A stretch of 8,136 bases of DNA from an uncultured Pseudomonadota bacterium (GTDB taxonomy: Bacteria > Pseudomonadota > Alphaproteobacteria > RUG11792), in the NCBI GenBank assembly GCA_902796745.1, contig CADBQC010000062.1, positions 1 through 8,136 of the forward strand. Direction: 5' to 3'. Made by a program: the position numbers and the translations under genes. The notes under the pieces were generated by a model. The model ran no database searches. It was not told the origin of the DNA and saw only the letters and a list, made by a program, of their open reading frames with translations. Below, piece by piece: positions 6,342 to 8,136 of the stretch; within the stretch, counting starts at the first letter, position 1, and each line of letters opens with the position of its first letter.

Positions 6342-8136
6342 CGTCAGGAATTGTTGTTAGAGTTTTTTTCCGAAGAAATACCTGCGAGATTCCAAAAGAA
6401 AGCTATCTCAGATTCTAAGGAGGTTTTTACCAGAATTTTAGCAGATTATGGTGCTGAATTTTCTGATATCGAAACATATGTTTCTCCAAGAAGAATTGCC
6501 ATACGAGTATCTCAACTAGCAGATAAAACCAAAGATACTAGCGAAGAAAGACGTGGTCCTAGAGTATCGGCTCCGAAAGGTGCAATCGAAGGTTTCTTGA
6601 ACGCGAATAGAAAAAAAGCTACTGAATTGTTTGAAAAAGACGGATACTACTATCTCAACATAGATACCAAGGGTCATGATATGACTGAGATAATTGGAGA
6701 TATTATCGAAGATTTTATAGCCAAAATGCCTTGGCAGAAATCTATGAAATGGTACGTGGAGGAAGAGAAGTCTCTGAGTGCTTTTTGGGTTCGTCCACTG
6801 CGCTCAATTTTATGTGTGTTTGGAGGACAAGCGATCGAGACATATATAAAATCCGTCGGAATAACTACAGGGGATTATACCTTTGGACATCGATTCTTGG
6901 CACCAAATAAGATTACTGTTTCAAGTTTTAGCGATTATATTAATAAACTTGAAAAAAACTATGTTATTTTAGATTTTTTCAAAAAACGCGAATACATCGA
7001 CACTGAAATGACACAAAAAGCTGCTTCGATGGGATTGCACATTAGCATTGATGAAACTCTCTTAGATGAAGTAACAGGATTGGTGGAATATCCATTCGTA
7101 CATATTGGAGCAATAGAAGAGAAATTTATGTCATTGCCACCGATCGTTCTTTCAACATCTATGAAAGTACATCAAAAATACTTCACACTTATGTATCCAG
7201 GCGATGTTGTTGCTCCATTTTTTGCAACGGTAACAAACGTTCCAGGCACAGATTTGATGCATGAAGGTTTAGAGCGTGTTTTGCGAGCTAGGCTCAGTGA
7301 TGCAATGTTCTTCTACAAAGAAGATACTGATGCGACTTTAGAAGCATTTGCTCAGAGATTATCTAATGTTGTGTTTCATGAGAAACTGGGCTCTATAGCT
7401 CAAAAAATAGACCGCATGATGTCGATTGCAAATACGAGAGAAGAGCATCGTGCTATAGCTCTTTGCAAAGCTGATTTAATGTCGCAGATGGTTGGAGAGT
7501 TTCCGGAATTGCAGGGTATTATGGGAGAGATATACGCAAGTGTTCAAGGAGAGGATCCGGAAGTTTGCCAGGCAATTAGGGAACACTACAAGCCAGTTGG
7601 TGCAAATGATAACCTACCTACGACCAAAACGGGAGCTCGTGTTGCATTTTTCGATAAGCTAGATACGCTTGTTGGTTTCTTGGGCGTTTGCATATATCCC
7701 ACTGGTTCAAAAGATCCATTTGCATTGCGTCGTGCAGCTCTTTGTGTAGTCCGTCTTCTTTGCGATTTTGGCGAAGATTTGCTCGACGGTGAAAGTTTGA
7801 CGTGGTATATCGAAACTTTGATGAGCGCGTATTCTGACCAGGGAGTAGCGCTGGATCAAGATACTGCTGTCAATGTCGAGAAATTTATTGTAGATCGATT
7901 GAAGGTATATATGTCGGATAGGCTTGATATACCTTCTGATATTGTTGAATCGATTGTATCATCATTCAGTGAGTTGGATTTTGATTATAAATTAGCCATA
8001 TCAAAAGCTCAAAAATTACATGAATTATCGCAACTGGATAGTTTTCAAATTGTGAAAGAAGCCTATAAGCGTGCTACTGGAGTAATCGGTGATTCAAATA
8101 TTGAAGAAGGCGCTTTAGAACTATTCGCAAATCCAG
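6339..8136 (+). CDS. glyS: Glycyl-tRNA synthetase beta subunit (3' end beyond window)
   Basis: The frame is open from 6339 to the window edge, 599 full codons. The beta subunit binds tRNA-Gly and is needed for charging together with GlyQ. The start [18 protein letters not shown] corresponds to the family opening LL.E.GTEELPA. Then come YVSPRRIAIRVSQLA (near 47-61), the RRGPRVSAPKGA segment, GHRFLAP, the HD-like region with VFHEKLGS (345-352) and KADLMSQMVGEFPELQG, and the hallmark FDKLDTLVGF (438-447) plus PTGSKDPFALRR (454-465). The end enters the C-terminal anticodon-binding (DALR-like) domain near QLDSFQIVKEAYKRA. Family members are about 690 residues, so roughly 90 are missing at the edge. 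No frameshift or internal stop was found on translating the whole stretch by hand. The family's GTEELP reads FSEEIP here, a mild divergence. Confidence 0.96.
   Translation, partial: MRQELLLEFFSEEIPARFQKKAISDSKEVFTRILADYGAEFSDIETYVSPRRIAIRVSQLADKTKDTSEERRGPRVSAPKGAIEGFLNANRKKATELFEKDGYYYLNIDTKGHDMTEIIGDIIEDFIAKMPWQKSMKWYVEEEKSLSAFWVRPLRSILCVFGGQAIETYIKSVGITTGDYTFGHRFLAPNKITVSSFSDYINKLEKNYVILDFFKKREYIDTEMTQKAASMGLHISIDETLLDEVTGLVEYPFVHIGAIEEKFMSLPPIVLSTSMKVHQKYFTLMYPGDVVAPFFATVTNVPGTDLMHEGLERVLRARLSDAMFFYKEDTDATLEAFAQRLSNVVFHEKLGSIAQKIDRMMSIANTREEHRAIALCKADLMSQMVGEFPELQGIMGEIYASVQGEDPEVCQAIREHYKPVGANDNLPTTKTGARVAFFDKLDTLVGFLGVCIYPTGSKDPFALRRAALCVVRLLCDFGEDLLDGESLTWYIETLMSAYSDQGVALDQDTAVNVEKFIVDRLKVYMSDRLDIPSDIVESIVSSFSELDFDYKLAISKAQKLHELSQLDSFQIVKEAYKRATGVIGDSNIEEGALELFANP

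Overview
The window carries two divergently transcribed housekeeping blocks separated by an 800-base spacer. Bases 1-4650 on the minus strand are a fused str/S10 ribosomal operon in the order rpsL, rpsG, fusA, tuf, rpsJ, rplC; rplC runs off the left edge. Bases 5449-8136 on the plus strand are glyQ and glyS, the two subunits of the heterotetrameric bacterial glycyl-tRNA synthetase; glyS runs off the right edge with about 599 codons present and roughly 90 missing, judged from the usual length of about 690 residues.

The proteins look alphaproteobacterial. EF-Tu opens with [12 protein letters not shown] and carries the alpha-type stretch [13 protein letters not shown] and S10 also read as alphaproteobacterial, and GlyQ contains [19 protein letters not shown]. 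The DNA is AT-leaning, which I judged by eye and did not count. Contiguous rpsL-rpsG-fusA-tuf-rpsJ is the common alphaproteobacterial arrangement and differs from Rickettsia, where tuf-rpsJ is separated from fusA. I therefore suggest a low-GC alphaproteobacterium, possibly a host-associated lineage outside Rickettsia proper such as a Holosporales-like group. That placement is inference.

All genes in the minus-strand block are separated by only 13-45 nt, each with a visible Shine-Dalgarno sequence and no room for a terminator. They are probably read from one good promoter upstream of rpsL (TTGATG, 18 bp, TACAAT with a TG extension at 4726-4755). The predicted transcript would begin almost directly with a small hairpin (4694-4714). 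The short rpsL-rpsG and tuf-rpsJ gaps leave no space for the E. coli-type S7 regulatory site or the S10 leader that responds to L4.

The spacer (4651-5448) is not empty. Besides the two promoters it contains a decayed transposase remnant, probably IS481-like, with an internal deletion and at least one change of frame. It also holds short palindromes of unknown role. GlyQ and GlyS are translationally coupled by a TAATG overlap, which suits production of an alpha2-beta2 enzyme.

I see no new multi-gene system, CRISPR array, tRNA or intact mobile element. The non-routine content is the transposase relic, the compact regulatory layout of the ribosomal operon and a few residue-level oddities.
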